Positions 11,169 through 24,506 of a stretch of 64,000 nt of DNA are shown here, piece after piece; the stretch's first letter is position 1, and the number at the start of each line of letters is the position of its first letter. The stretch comes from Luzula sylvatica. Taxonomy: Eukaryota; Streptophyta; Magnoliopsida; Poales; Juncaceae. Position numbers and translations under genes: made by a program. The notes under the pieces are model-generated. The model saw only the letters and a program-made list of their open reading frames with translations. It had not been told where the DNA came from and made no database searches. The DNA lies in contig OX326957.1 in NCBI GenBank assembly GCA_946800325.1, positions 22,569,007-22,633,006 on the forward strand. The letters run 5' to 3'.

Positions 11169-13680
11169 CTCCTTATTTATTTTTCACAAAAAATTGAACA
11201 ATTTAATAAGCTTTGTTGATTATAATGACTTTGGGTAATTTTAAAATAATTGGATCAAAAATCATGTAATTGTGTAAAGGTTTGGGACAAAATATTGTCT
11301 AAAATCATTTGGGTAAGATCCGCACCATTGTTTTTCATGCTTGATCGATGCCTCATAAAAAAAAAGAAATGCATCAAATGCGCAATTGCTGGTTCACTGG
11401 TCCAATTTACCGGTGTACTACTCATGAAGGATATACTACTTCGGTTATACTATTTTGTTTATTGATCTTGGTCTGACTCATATGTGTTTTCCTTTCTGTG
11501 TGTTCATATCCCGAGTTTTGTTTTGTGTTTTGTCGATTAGATCTATCTATGTTCCATCAATGACTGAGAGGTGAATGGAAAGGTGAAAGTTTTTGGTAAG
11601 AGGATGCCACATGGAAGGAGTATGACTCGTTGCTCTGGCGACAATTGGATTTCAAATCGCGAGATAAGTTGTATTGAAGAAGACGGGATAAGGTAATGCA
11701 TATTACATAATGTAAATCATTATAAAGCCCCGTTTCTTGCCAAAATTATTATATTTGAATTCCGGATTAATGAGTTGGATAACTTTACACTACTATTCTC
11801 GGTATTGTGCACAAACAATAGTGAGGACTCGTGGTCTATCGTGGAATGTGTGTGGGAAATGAATTGCGAGTTTATTAGTTATGTTATTCAACAAATTTTG
11901 TGATTTAGTGAATTCTTTTCTATAGTGAAGACTATTTGAATCTTGGTAATTGAATTAATTCTCATTAATATCCCGAAATTGAGCCAAATTTGTGCTAATT
12001 TCTCTAAGATTTGTCGTACGATATAGTGTGATCGTTACATGCACGGTATAAAGTATAGGTTTATGTAGTAGTTTTTCTTAGGAATAGCTAAGTGGAGACA
12101 TGTGCCGCAAGTCTCTCATAATATTCCCAACCAATCTCAAATCCGAATACTTATAGTCAGTCAATGATGAAATAGAATGACCGAGGTTTCGGTAATAGAG
12201 TTTCTGATACTGGCCAGTCATCTCATCAAATGAAAGGGCACTACTACTTCTTCCTCTGCTTCAAGACTAAGTCAACTCTTTTTTTAATGCATCCTGAGTC
12301 GAAATGACATAAATTACTTTCTCTGGACAAATTCCGTGAAATATGAACAGAAATCTGCATAAGCAACATCATTGGATATCCTGGAAATCGGGCAAGGCTA
12401 TTCTTGGTTTTTCCTTTGACAAAGAAAAGACACTTATTTATATATGCTTAACACACATATCTTCATGCCCTTCCGCTGTAGCGGCCACACTAGTTTGCAG
12501 GCTAACTCATGAAAACTACTACTTTATTGACCTAGTCCATGTTTTTTTAATCAAACTCCTTTTACACATATCTCGCGTTAAATCATATTCTTCTTTCTAT
12601 GGATATAAGGAAGCTGACTTAGAAATGTGCTTGTTTGAGTAAGGTTGGTATGAGTGTGACATCACGACTGTCTTTTCTTTAAGGGAGAACCAATAGAGAA
12701 CTCAACGGTTTGGGATATATGACTCGATATAATATATAACAAGAGTCAAAACTCCTGACTAACTTCCATTACAAACTTGGTTATTTATAATGCAGTTTTT
12801 GAATTTGTCTAGATTTAACTAGACAACAAGAATTTGTGCTTGTATAAGTAACGAGGCCTTATGAGAAATTCATACTTCAAGCATTCTTGCTGAACTCTTC
12901 ATATTCTCTGTTTGTGGTTTGTCAATTTCATATTATCAGCTAAGTTGGGTTAGATTGAGGTTTAATTACATAATTTTATACTTACTGGGTTCAAAGGCTC
13001 AAATGCTGAATTTTGTACTGAATTAATTTGGGGCATAACTAGTTTAATTCTTGCTGGTTTAATTTGAGTTCGGATTCAAGTAATACAGGGAAAAGAAAGA
13101 AACTTTCTCAAGCAGAGGAAGGATAAGAATAGTAACACGTCAGCATGTTCAAAATAAATACTAATAGTTTTAACCCCGCGCAATTGTGTGGGATTTCCTT
13201 GGTTTGTGTTGTTGTTGAAGTTCAATCACGTGTTATTTCTTTGCGTTAATATGATATATGTATGTGATTATTTGTTATGATTTGTGATTGTGAAAATTTG
13301 TCTATTTTATTTTAGTTTGTTATATATGGTTCATATGTGATTGACATTTGCTTGTTCATATAGCTGCACAATCTGATTTCATGGAGCATTTAAGTTACAT
13401 ATAGTTCAGGAAACAATAGATGTAGGGAGATAATTGTTGAATAGTGTCGTAGCACTGCATGAAAATATGGATTAATATCCATACATATAAACCTAAATAT
13501 TATAAAAATTGGTTGTATCCTAATTGTTTCTAATTGTTTAAAGTTGCAAAATTATTTGTACCAACATTCAACAAACATAACAAAAGTCATTGTAAAACAG
13601 CCACGACGATGACAATAGTAACCGGCAAATCGAAACATCCAAAACTATATTGTCTTAAACAAAAGTTTGTAAAATAAGAA
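11169..13680. other. Non-coding stretch, no supported gene
   Basis: Frames here are short and unrelated to known families. A GC-rich hairpin-like string, CCGCGCAATTGTGTGGG near 13176, resembles Helitron 3' hairpins but lacks a following CTAG. Confidence 0.4.
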
Positions 13681-14649
13681 AATATCAAATACGGCCCTCA
13701 AAAACATGAAAATTTCAAAAATGCACTATTAAATATAAAAATATCACCCCAATATTCTGAAAAAATAAAAAAATCATTGTAAAATTGGAAAATATCGAAT
13801 ATATCCCTGAAATGTAACAAAAAAAATACACTTATAAAACTTGAAAATGAAACGCATAGATATAAAAAAAATACTCGCAATATCAATTTTGAAAAGAAAA
13901 AAAGCTTTCAATTTTGCAGAATCAAAGTCGGTACCAGTGCCACGACATCATCTGGTGCGCTTATCGACACACCAAGGTCCCCTATCTGCAGTGGGTCCCC
14001 TACTCGACCTAAAAAAATCAGCAAGATATATCTTATATACCTCTAAATGTAATAATGTCACATATACCCCTGCAAATAAAAGATGAAATAGTATATTAAC
14101 ATGTGTAGTCAATCTAGGCCTTCTGGAGGAGGCTAAACACAGAGTGTGCCCCAGCAGCCATGATCGGAGAGACATAAGCACCGACTCGATCAATGCATTG
14201 GCATTCCCACCAACCCTAAATTTAAGCAAATTTAGGGGGTTAATAACTTAATTTTGAAAATTGGGGAAAATATAGGAGTAACAGAATCTATCAAAGCATT
14301 GGTTTTTTCCGGAGAAGTGTTTGGATCGGGTTCAATATGGGCCAATTTACAAATTTCTTCCAATTCTACCCTTCTCTTCATTACTAACTCTTTCAATCTA
14401 CTCGCTAAATGCGAATAAAACATATATAAGAACGGATATTACAAACGGGGAAATCTGAGATCAATGACAAAATGTCAAACGGATTGTCGCACTGATTCTT
14501 TTTTATCATTATAGTTAGAATCATATCATCGTAGTCATAAGCATGTCTGCATGATCATCATATTAGTATCATCACATTATGATCATACCGTCATGTCAAT
14601 ATCATCGTATCATGAAAATCATTATTATCATAGTCATTATAATAATCAA

Positions 14650-15300
14650 CGTACATACTTTGAAAAAATATACGCATACAAGGAATATGATGATAAATTT
14701 GTGCGACGCAAAAATAACATGAAACACAAACATAATACATAATAAACTATCAATAGCAAATAACATGACGAAACACAAATGCAATCATGAATAACGAATA
14801 GCATGACGAAACATAAACATTAAAAAATAGAACAATGAATATGAAATAAAACGATGAACTCAAATATACTTTAAAATAATATACGCATACAAGGAATCTG
14901 TTGATAAATATGTGTGACGCAAAAATAATACGAAACACAAACATAATACGAAATAAATAATCAATAACAAATAACATGACTAAACACACACTCATTTATG
15001 AATAACGAATAGCATGACCAAACACAAACATAAAACAAAATAGAACAATAATGAATATGAAATAAAACGATGAATTCAAATCAATGTACATACTTTCAAA
15101 AAATATATGCATACAAGAAATCTGTTGATAAATATGTGGGATGCAAAAATAATACGAAACTCAAACATAAAACGAAATAAGCAATTAATAACAAATAACA
15201 CGATCAAACACAAATGCATTCATGAATAACGAATAAAATGCCGAAACACAAACATAAAACAAAACAGAACAATGAATATGAAATAAAACGACGAATTCAA
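14650..15300. repeat. Satellite-like tandem repeat, three units of about 215 bp
   Basis: Units begin at the TACTTT-plus-ATACGCATACAAG block near 14656, 14867 and 15091. Each unit continues with shared CGAAACACAAACATAA and GAATATGAAATAAAACGA blocks. Similar A-rich, CGAA-containing sequence continues beyond 16342, so the hAT-like element at 15448 probably interrupted a longer repeat field. Confidence 0.7.
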
Positions 15301-15447
15301 GACAAGTTTCATAAATACATATACGAATAACAAATGCCATCACGAAACTCAAAAACAACATGCAAATATAAAATATTTGGAACGAATACAAATATGAACT
15401 AAAAATATAAAATGTAACTACAGAAAAGCGAAAAAAAATACAAATAT

Positions 15448-16332
15448 CAATGTTTTAAATTACGATATTGCGGTCCATTGCGGTCGGGTCTTTTTTGCAG
15501 CGGATTGCGTTTGCGGGCGCAATTGCGGCGCAATGACCTTATTGCGGACAGTCGTTGCGATATTAAAATAGGTAATAAGAATAGTTTATTTAAATATATT
15601 TTTCACAATATTTTTTGTCCCCATTAATATCGTAAAATTTCCTTTATAATTTTCTTCAAAAATGAATAAAAATGTTGATTGTCCAAGAGCATTTTCAGTG
15701 TACAAAAAAAATTGATCATAAAATTTTCATTAATATGGCAATTATACGGGACTTTGGATTTTGATTTTGTTAATAATTTTTTGTCGACATCCTAAACATA
15801 TAAAATAATATAACTCAAATTTTAAATCGAAACATCAGTAAAATACAATGAAAATTGTGAAATTCATACATTTATAGATGAAAATGACAGATTTTAGGAG
15901 TTATACAAGTTATGAACATATTTTATCAAATATTTTGATAATAAAACATGAAAACTAAGTAATAAAAAATCACAAAATCATGTTATAATTTGTATGTTAA
16001 ATAATTCTCGATGAAATTACTTTAACGTGTGTTTTGCGTTTAATTCAGGGTAAAGGACACAATTTGACAAATCCAAGCCCATTATTGTGTTCTTCTCGTT
16101 GAGACGAACGATTTCGATATAAAATTCATGTCATTTGATGGAAGGATGAGAAAGTTACAATAAATTTAATGTATGGCCGCAATATCGCAATTTTACCGAT
16201 ATTTGGCCGCAATATCGCCGCAATTTTCGCAATTATTCAAAAACGTAATATTACGCAATATATGGTTGCGATGTTGTGATTCTAAATTGCAGACCGCAAT
16301 TGCGCCGCAATATCGCCGCAATTTAAAACACT
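15448..16332. mobile_element. hAT-like non-autonomous element with target duplication
   Basis: Left end CAATGTTTTAAATT and right end AATTTAAAACACT are inverted repeats. The ends are flanked by TACAAATAT at 15439-15447 and 16333-16341. Subterminal regions are dense in ATTGCGGC and GCCGCAAT. Short TIR, subterminal arrays and a duplication of about 8-9 bp fit a hAT MITE. There is no transposase frame. Confidence 0.8.
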
Positions 16333-16341
16333 TACAAATAT

Positions 16342-17644
16342 TGTTACAAACGATATAGTAAAAATGACACATGAATATGAATATGAATCTTACTTTGAAA
16401 AATACGCTATGGGTACTATAATACAAACATAAATACACAGATACATAGACACATATACACAGATGAAATAGAAATAAAAGTCATTGCGTATGACAAATAT
16501 CACGTACGAAATAAGAACAAAGAAAAAATTGCGAACGCAAAGACGAGAGCAAACAAGATTATTGCGAACAGTAACGAATCATGAATACGAATAAGATGAA
16601 TAATATGCAAATACAAATATACATAAAAAAAGTAATGTACATATATATGACAACTGGTAAAAATTACATGAATACAAATATTGCAAATCTTGCAGAATAA
16701 AAAAAAAACACATTATAGCACATGCGATTTCTTCTTTTGTTGAAAACTCTTGGATCCTATGTTCTTCATGAAAATTAAAATACGCACGAATTCACTCTTA
16801 AACCATGTTTGTCATGTAGATGTTTAGTTACATAATAAACATATGAATTTAAATACTCGAACTTTAATACTATGCATATTTCATCACGAAATAACCATAC
16901 ATACTTGACAATCCGGTGTGAATTAAGAAAATAATACAATGAATATAATATCGGGAACAATAAAGATTGTTAAATGCGCAATGTGAAACATGACTACATC
17001 TACTAAAAGTGAAATAGAGAGAGTAATTATAAATACAAATATAATATACGAATTACAAGTATCATACGAAGTCGAATAATTATATCGACTATGACCATGA
17101 AAATGAGCATCATCATCATCATCATCATTATCATCATCATTGTTGCCTCGATTTTGCCGATGATGTATAAAAATAAACAAATTTTACAACAACAATTGTT
17201 TGAATTATTCCAGAAGGCCGGCTCTTGAACAATTCAAACAGTATTTGCTGTAAAATTTATAATTATCATGACTTACTGAGGCAAACATACAGTATACTTA
17301 CATATTTTATTTTTCGATCTAAATGTTCATTTTGTTAAGATGCAATGCTTATTTGTTAAGATGTAGTTGATTGTATAACCTTCTAATAATACAATTAAGT
17401 AAAATTTTACATTGATGTAATTCTTTCATTTCTTTATTATTAGAAGTTATATAGTATTATCCGTTTCTTTGTTGCAAAATATTTATATTTTATTCATTGT
17501 ATTCCTTCGTGTTCCATATGATGTATTCATTTAAGTTGGAGAAATTATAGTAAAATACAACATTACATAGCAAATGAAATACCACAACAACAACAAAAAA
17601 GTAAAAAATAATATATGGAAAAAAATAATAATCACGAATTCAAG

Positions 17645-17647
<3 letters not shown>
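16342..17647. other. A-rich repeat continuation, no supported gene
   Basis: The composition continues the repeat field of 14.6-15.3 kb. Frames with runs of D or Y are low complexity, for example the CAT-rich run at 17108-17140. Confidence 0.35.

Positions 17648-17691
<44 letters not shown>
17648..17691. repeat. (TA)n microsatellite
   Basis: Uninterrupted TA dinucleotides directly to the left of the orphan DUF247 3' flank. Confidence 0.9.
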
Positions 17692-17692
<1 letters not shown>

Positions 17693-17695
<3 letters not shown>

Positions 17696-18240
17696 TGTCA
17701 GTGTACTTGTGGGTTTTTTTAATCTTCCATTTCACTTACTTTGTAATTTGGAACCCAATAAATTGCAGTTGTTTTGTATTTCAACTTATTTGGTTGTGTT
17801 CTTTTCTATACCTCTTATAGTTATTTATTAAAATTTCTTATATGTTGAATTATGAGATGAAAAGAATATTTAACTTCTTATTATTCATTTGTATGATATA
17901 ACTCTCATGAAATATTCTTTTTCAAATTCATGATGTTTATTTTGAAGTAGTTATGAAGTAAAACAAAATTCTTCGACTTTTCCTTTCTCCTTTTTTTCTT
18001 GTATTTAGTTTACTTTTCCTTTCTTCCACTTTTGTTTTCTTCTTTTTCCTATTTCATTTTTTTCTTCAAGTTTTACTTTTTCTTTAATTCTTTTATTCCT
18101 TATTTTTTCTTTCTATCAGGCTTTGTTTTCTTCTTTTACATTCCTTATATTTCCTTTTTTCTTTAATTTTGCATTATTTGAGTGAAGTATAATATGCAGA
18201 AAGAAATTGAGAAATCAATAACATATGTCATTTATGTAAG
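17693..18240 (+). pseudogene. Orphan 3' flank of a lost DUF247 gene
   Basis: From about 17693 the sequence follows the 3' flanks of the DUF247 genes: a GTGTACTTG block, the AATAAATTGCA polyadenylation region, the CAACTTATTTG block, and TTGAATTATGAGATG. From 17880 to 18240 it is homologous to the region after relic E (about 36590-37010), including the pyrimidine-rich stretch and GAGAAATCAATAACATATGTC. No DUF247 coding sequence precedes it; the left edge is a (TA)n run. Confidence 0.65.
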
Positions 18241-19984
18241 AATGGATGATAAAACAACTCATTTATGAAATGGTAATCATGTGATTTCGGAGGCCTTAAA
18301 CGACAATTATTATAAGATTTTCAAATTTGAAATATCGTCCCAAACTCAATGAAAAAAAAATTATATATAGTTTTCGATTTAAAATTATGAATAAATTCTA
18401 CCAAATATTTATATTCAGTTTTGTATAAAAAATTTCAAGAAGTCGTTGGACAGTAATGATAGAATTCATGCCTAGATGAATTTAACTTAAACTATTCGGT
18501 TATTACATATGGTATTTTTATGTATAAATATTAATTTATAACTTAATTACATAGACAAATATATATATTTAATTAATAATCTAACATGATTAATGATTCA
18601 TGTAAATGTTAATATTTTTATGAAAATAAATGTATAATGTATAAATTTCATGATATACTATGTATTTTTAGAACTTTTTATTACTACGACAAGATGGATT
18701 TATCAAACAAAAAAAAATTGATAACCATATAATCATATGTTAACTATTGTTAAGAACATGCTGCAGAAATAATTTCTTGAACATGTGACATCTAATTATA
18801 AATAGTTTAGAATTTTGTATATTTATAAAATGTGAATTAATTGTGACATCCAAAAAGTTATGTACAAGCAAAGATGTCTTAGACATATGCTTCTCATGTC
18901 GTAAGGAAGAGCCGTCCCGATCATGTGAAGGTCAAATTTGTCGACGCCTAGCATCCGGAAATAATTTCTTGAAGAAAGACGAAAAACTAGTACCCAGTGA
19001 GGGAATCAATGTGTATCAGCGACAGACCGAATAAATTAATTGCTAAAAACAAAAGATTGAGGTACTGAAACCTAATTCTACCATGAACATTATTAGATAT
19101 ATTATTGAGAGGTTTTGAATAAATGCCATTTGCTTCTCTAAAATGCAAGAGGGATCAGTTTTTGTAATTAATACATGAACTAATTGATTTTCTGTTTCCA
19201 ATTTTGAGATTAATAAACTTTTTTTTTCTTTCACACCGAACTTCGTCAACAGGAGCTCAAAAAAACAGTACAGATTCTTCACATGCATTGAGCTGTAAAA
19301 TCAATGAATTAAGTTTGTGGAAGGTCAATTAGTTTTCCACGTCGGTCGGTATTGCCCAAGTTATTTCTTAGTTAGATCGATGAACTTGGGATTTCTTAAT
19401 GTAGTAAAGATTCAGTTAATTGACCTGACACAAGAACAGAATATCGATTGTGAATGTTAGTCGTAAAGATTAGGGTAATTGAGGTTGGATAGGGGTTCAG
19501 TAGTGCTTGACTATGGTTAATTATACTATATTGGAGTCATTTCGGGCTGTAATAAAGTCAGTTTGTGCTGAATATAGATTAATTATTGTTGAATGAAGGT
19601 TGATTAGGGTTTTTTATGGCGTTGTTTTTCTTACTTACAGTGATGCGATGTATTATGCTCATGGGTATGAAAGATGATTTCAATATTAAGTATAGTTTGT
19701 CATAATTCCCATAACATAGTTGAGTGATTAGCACAATACATCTTCATGTTGTAGATATTGTGGATTCGAGTTTTGTTGGCATTAAATATAAAAAAAAACT
19801 ATAATCACGTGGTCTTTGATTCTCTTCAAAAGACAAAAAGAGGCTATCGATATTAAATATTAATTCGCTTTGCTTATAACTTTTATTTGATTTCCTTTTG
19901 TTTAACTTTTTAGATGCTTCCTAGAAGCTATTTTTGCAATGGATTGAGAGTGAATATGAGTATGAATATGAATTCACTTAGAAT
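18241..19984. repeat. Intergenic DNA with a block shared with 39.8-40.0 kb
   Basis: About 18960-19140 matches 39830-39990, with shared blocks GAATAAATTAATTG and TGAAACCTAATT and the TTTTGAATAAAT segment. Together with 17693-18240 this marks a duplicated segment around lost or decayed DUF247 genes. No gene is supported. Confidence 0.55.
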
Positions 19985-20090
19985 GAGAATGGTTTTAGGA
20001 GGAACATGGCACGTGGGTGGGGTCCTACTTATATCCTCAAATATAAGATGGAACAAATCAAAAGGTTCGTGTATATATACAGATGGACTA
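19985..20090 (+). promoter_or_regulatory. Orphan DUF247 promoter copy
   Basis: Nearly identical to the DUF247-B promoter (21806-21905): GGTTTTAGGA, a G-box CACGTG at 20010-20015, TATCCTCAAATATAAGATGG, and a GTATATATACAGATGG TATA region. It is followed by unrelated sequence and no DUF247 exon. Confidence 0.75.
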
Positions 20091-20564
20091 TTTAGATGCT
20101 TCTATAAGTTATATTTGAAAAATGTTGCTCTTCCCCCAGTTTTCCCCCATCCCTCTTGATGCGTTGTCATTAATGTTAATTCATGACTAAGTATCAATCG
20201 CTAAGCATCAAAATGAACAATCATGACGATGTTAATTTATGCAGAAGCATTAATCTTTAGTGAGAAACGGCTTGAAACTTGATATGATTCAACACTTCAT
20301 GTGTATTAACGTAGATATGAATTAACACTTAAGCTTAAGTAAGGTAGATAAGAATTAACACTGAATATAGGAAAAAACTTCTCAACTATGATTTGTGGCA
20401 AAAACTTTTTAAATAATTAAGACACAAAAATAATCTAAAATACAGCTTTTTAAATATCATATAAAATCATGAATAAACACTTCAAATTTATGGCGAATAC
20501 CGGTACACATAAAGTAGATAACTGATATTATTGAGAAATCTTTACAAACAAATTATGGCTAGAA

Positions 20565-21172
20565 AACTTTGATAAAAATATATAATTATTTTATTCAATA
20601 TAAATTAACACAAAAAACGTTACAAATGATTATTGGTAAAAACACTGGAAAACGTTAAATGACCCAAATGAATGAATCAAAAATTGGAAGAATTGAAACA
20701 GCCTTTTTCTAACATGAATAAACGCTCGAAGACTCATTAAAGGATTAACGCAAACAAATCTAAGATACATCCTTCTTAAAAACATACAAAAATAAATTAC
20801 GAATTAGCACTCCATCAGTAAAAACATTTTAAACAACAAAAAATTTCATGAAAATAAAAATAAAAATATATAATTATTTTATTCAATATATAATTATTTT
20901 ATTCAATATAAATTAACACAAAAAATGTTACAAATGATTATTGGTAAAAACACTGGAAAACGTTAAATGACCCAAATGAATGAATCAAAAATTGGAAGAA
21001 TTGAAACAGCCTTTTTCTAACATGAATAAACGCTCGAAGACTCATTAAAGGATTAACGCAAACAAATCTAAGATACATCCTTCTTAAAAACATACAAAAA
21101 TAAATTACGAATTAGCACTCCATCAGTAAAAACATTTTAAACAACAAAAAATTTCATGAAAATAAAAATAAA
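20565..21172. repeat. 308-bp tandem duplication
   Basis: Two copies at an offset of 308 bp share long identical blocks, for example AACGTTAAATGACCCAAATG. The second copy has an extra internal repeat of TATAATTATTTTATTCAATA. It lies between the orphan promoter and DUF247-B and has no coding potential. Confidence 0.8.
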
Positions 21173-21829
21173 AAGTAAAACCTGTAAAAACTATAACATT
21201 TAAACAAATTACACAAATAAACTCGTATGTTAGATAAATTCCGAAGAACTCGTATGTTTTCGAAACAAGAACTATGAAATCTATGATTTTGTAAACAAAT
21301 AGACCCTAAAAACAAGAATTAAAAGGGAAACTCATCAGTTACCACAGTTTGAAGAGTTACGATAATAGAGATAAGAACATATCAAATCTCAATAATAACA
21401 ATTTACACAGAATTGTCAGCTCTGAAAAAATAATGGTGTAATCTGGTTTCGAAAATTCAAGAACAGAAATTCAACATAAATTTTGGTTTCATAATCAATT
21501 TTATAGAGCTGGCAAATAATTTGAAATTCAAATTTAGGTGTAATTTTTCCAAGACCTGTTCACTGCTATATCCCAACCGCCACCATTAATGACATTTAAT
21601 GGAGCTTTGAACTAGAGCGGTTCACATCCAACACGAAATGATTGATCTTGGTCAGGGGGTAAAACGATAAGGCCTGTAAAACCAAAAGCCCAATATGAAC
21701 AGACCCCCTTAAAGTTTTCTGCAAAAAGCATCGATTAAGGTTTAAACATATTCTCTTTCCAGGTCATCAAGATCTTTGGGGACAGTAGGATATATACATC
21801 GCGGAGAATGGTTTTAGGAAGGAACATGG

Positions 21830-21899
21830 CACGTGGGTGTGGTCCTAGTTATATCCTCAAATATAAGATGGAACAAATCAAATGGTTCGTGTATATATA
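21830..21899 (+). promoter_or_regulatory. DUF247-B promoter: G-box and TATA box
   Basis: G-box CACGTG at 21830-21835 and TATATATA at 21892-21899, about 60 bp before the start codon. Both are conserved in the orphan copy at 19985-20090. G-boxes bind bHLH and bZIP factors in plants; which signal acts here cannot be read from sequence. Confidence 0.55.
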
Positions 21900-21961
21900 C
21901 AGATGGCATTACAATAAAATGACAAATTTGAGTTCTAAACTTATTTTTCTCTTTTTCTATC

Positions 21962-23545
21962 ATGGAAGAAATAGAAGAATTAGATCTTGAACAGGGTCGG
22001 AAAGAAAAAGATCTGAAAGGTACCGATCTTATTTCATCAACTTGTATTTATCTCTACAAACATGTTTGTTGGTTCAATAGGACGTAACTAATTATATTAT
22101 TTCTAATAGAGTTAAAAGAGACTAATCGATCTCATGTTATTTCTTTTGTAGGTGCAAAGGATAGCTTGATGAGTTCCATGAATAAAAGGTTTGAAGCAGT
22201 ACGAGAAAGTGGTGCACTTGATGCACACAAATGCACCATTTTCAAGGTACCTGCAAACATCCGAAAGAGTAAGCCACACCTATTCGAGCCTTCTGTAGTT
22301 TCTATCGGCCCATACCACCGTGGCAAAGAACATCTCCGCACTATGGAAGAGAAGAAGTGGCCACTTCTTCTAGGTTTTCTTGGCCGGGCAACCAACGACG
22401 GTAGATTTGAAACCTGCATTACAAAGATGAGGGAGTTAGAGGGACAAGCACGTATGTGCTATAGCGAGACCATCAAAATGGATAGTGATTCCTTCGTCGA
22501 GATGATGTTACTGGATGGCTCATTTATCCTCCAATATATACTTGCAGCATCTGATAGGTCAATCATACCTGCACTTTGTCGGGGTGCAGGTTGGAGTGCT
22601 ATAGTAACATTGTATGACTTGATCTTGATCGAGAACCAAATCCCTTTCTTTATTGTAGAGAGGATGTTTTTCTATTTGCGCGGTTTCGACATGACTCAAG
22701 ATCATATGAGGCCCGTCTGTCATTTATTTCTAAGAGAATTAGTGCCAACCATTAACCCGCCACCTCCGAAAGAAATCTACCATATTCTCCATCTCTGCCA
22801 CTCTCTCATTGTCCCCATTGTCCCAGTTGAAACAACAATTAATGGTGATAAAACACCAAACCGAAGTATTCATTCAAAAATAACAGCAAAGCGTAGTTAT
22901 TTTTTCCCCTCCTCTAAAAAACAGATTAAGAGACCCAAGTCAAACCACCGTCGGTCCATAGGGTCGCTTCCATGTGCTACAGAGTTGCAGGAAGCAGGAG
23001 TTAAGATTAAAAAAAAGAAACCACCATGTCATTTTACAGACATAACCTTCCAATCAGGGGTACTACAGATCCCATTTCTTCATATTAACGACCCAACACT
23101 TGTTATTATGATGAATCTTGTAGCCCTCGAGCAAGGATCCTTTTTTTCAGAGCAAGGACCCCTAGAAGTGCCTAAACTAATTTCGACATACAATTTGTTC
23201 ATGGATGCAATAGTGAACACGGCAAACGATGTAACGATACTTCAACGCCTGGATATAATTGAGAATATGTTATCTGGTGAAGAGGAAGTGGCCAATTACT
23301 TCAACCAATCTGGTTACTATGTCGAGATAGATGAGGACCACTACCTTGCCGAGTTGTTTATGAACATAAATGAGTATTGCCAAAAAACAAGCCATAGAAA
23401 CAGGGCAAAGCTGATGCGAGATTACTTTAGCAACCCTTGGTCCATGCTTTCGCTGGGCGGAGCAATCTTTCTCCTTCTTCTCACCATCACGCAAACATTT
23501 TTTTCAGCATTTGCTTACTTCCGCCCTCCACGCACTCCGCATTGA
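21962..23545 (+). CDS. DUF247-B, UPF0481 family membrane-anchored protein (intact)
   Basis: Predicted 483 aa from exons 21962-22019 and 22152-23545, with a 132-bp phase-1 intron (G|GT donor, TTTTGTAG acceptor). The first exon starts MEEIEELDLEQG and is shorter than that of copy A. DUF247 blocks appear in order: PHLFEPSVVSIGPYHRGKEH, KKWPLLLGFL, MLLDGSFILQ, DLILIENQIPFFIVERM, HILHLCHSLIVP, SLPCATELQEAGV, MNLVALEQG, NPWSMLSLGG and a C-terminal membrane helix. The central part (about residues 190-280) and the insert after VALEQG differ most from copies A and C, while the N- and C-terminal blocks are close. Function is unknown; a membrane-anchored role is inferred from the C-terminal helix. No frame break is seen. 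Confidence 0.88.
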
Positions 23546-24506
23546 TGGCTTAGTGTCCTTGCTGATTCTCATTATTAATTTGCGTTTATGTTAGTTTTTC
23601 TTTTGCTTGGGTGTGTACTTGCGTTTGTTTCATTTTATCATCAGTCTACCTAAATTTATTATTTGGGACAAATAAGTTGCAATTGTGTTTGTGTTTCAAC
23701 TTATTTGTTTCTGCTCTCTCTCTCTCTCTCGTATTTTTTATTGAAATTTCTTATATGTTGAATTATGGACTTAAAAGTATATTGGATTCTATTTATCATT
23801 GTGAACAACTAGAATAAGTATTTCTTGGATTTGAGTTAAATCTGAAATTGATTTTCTTCAAATTTACCAAGCCTTTCCATTAGGTTTTTCTTAATTTTTT
23901 TTTTAAATCTCACATTATTAGGCCCGGATTCTTCACATTATTAGGCCCGGATTCTGGACTCCGGAGCACTCATGAATGAGCCCAATTTCAAATGAGCAAA
24001 ATGTGAAAATTACGAGACTTGGTATTTTGAAGAAAACCACCAATTAATCATCAATTAATCATTAATTGGTAACTGTATTTCATTAATGGGGAAATGAGGG
24101 GTAACTATATATGACCTCTTTCTCTATCTCCGAAAAAATGCTTTTCCAACCCAGGAGCATGAGAGGAGCTATTGGGCAAAAATCACTCCTCTTTTTCTTT
24201 GTCCAATCACTTATTGGACAAGATGACTATATTTGTTTGGAGAAGAGAAAAAAGAAGAAATAATTTCTTAATACTTATTTTATTTATATTTATTTTATCT
24301 CTTAAAAACACAAATGAATTTTTATTTATAGGCTAAATGATTCATGCATACATGAATCACATTAACTCCGATCCATTATTGGATGACAATTTCATTCATT
24401 ACTTCTTCAAAAACTAGTATTGTTTATTTGGAAAAAATTGATCCGCATTACATATTTATTTTTTAGTTATATTTAACATATTTATTTTGTTCTAAAATAA
24501 TCTTTG
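23546..24506. other. DUF247-B 3' flank homologous to that of copy A
   Basis: Homology to the flank of copy A continues past the polyadenylation region. It includes the CTCATGAATGAGCCC block (near 23968, compare 9928), showing that the duplicated segment extends several hundred bases downstream of the gene. There is also a short CT run near 23718. Confidence 0.6.

Noticed and set aside
14650..15300. CRISPR-like spaced repeat
   Set aside because: Units are about 215 bp, diverged and contiguous; this is a plant satellite-like tandem repeat.
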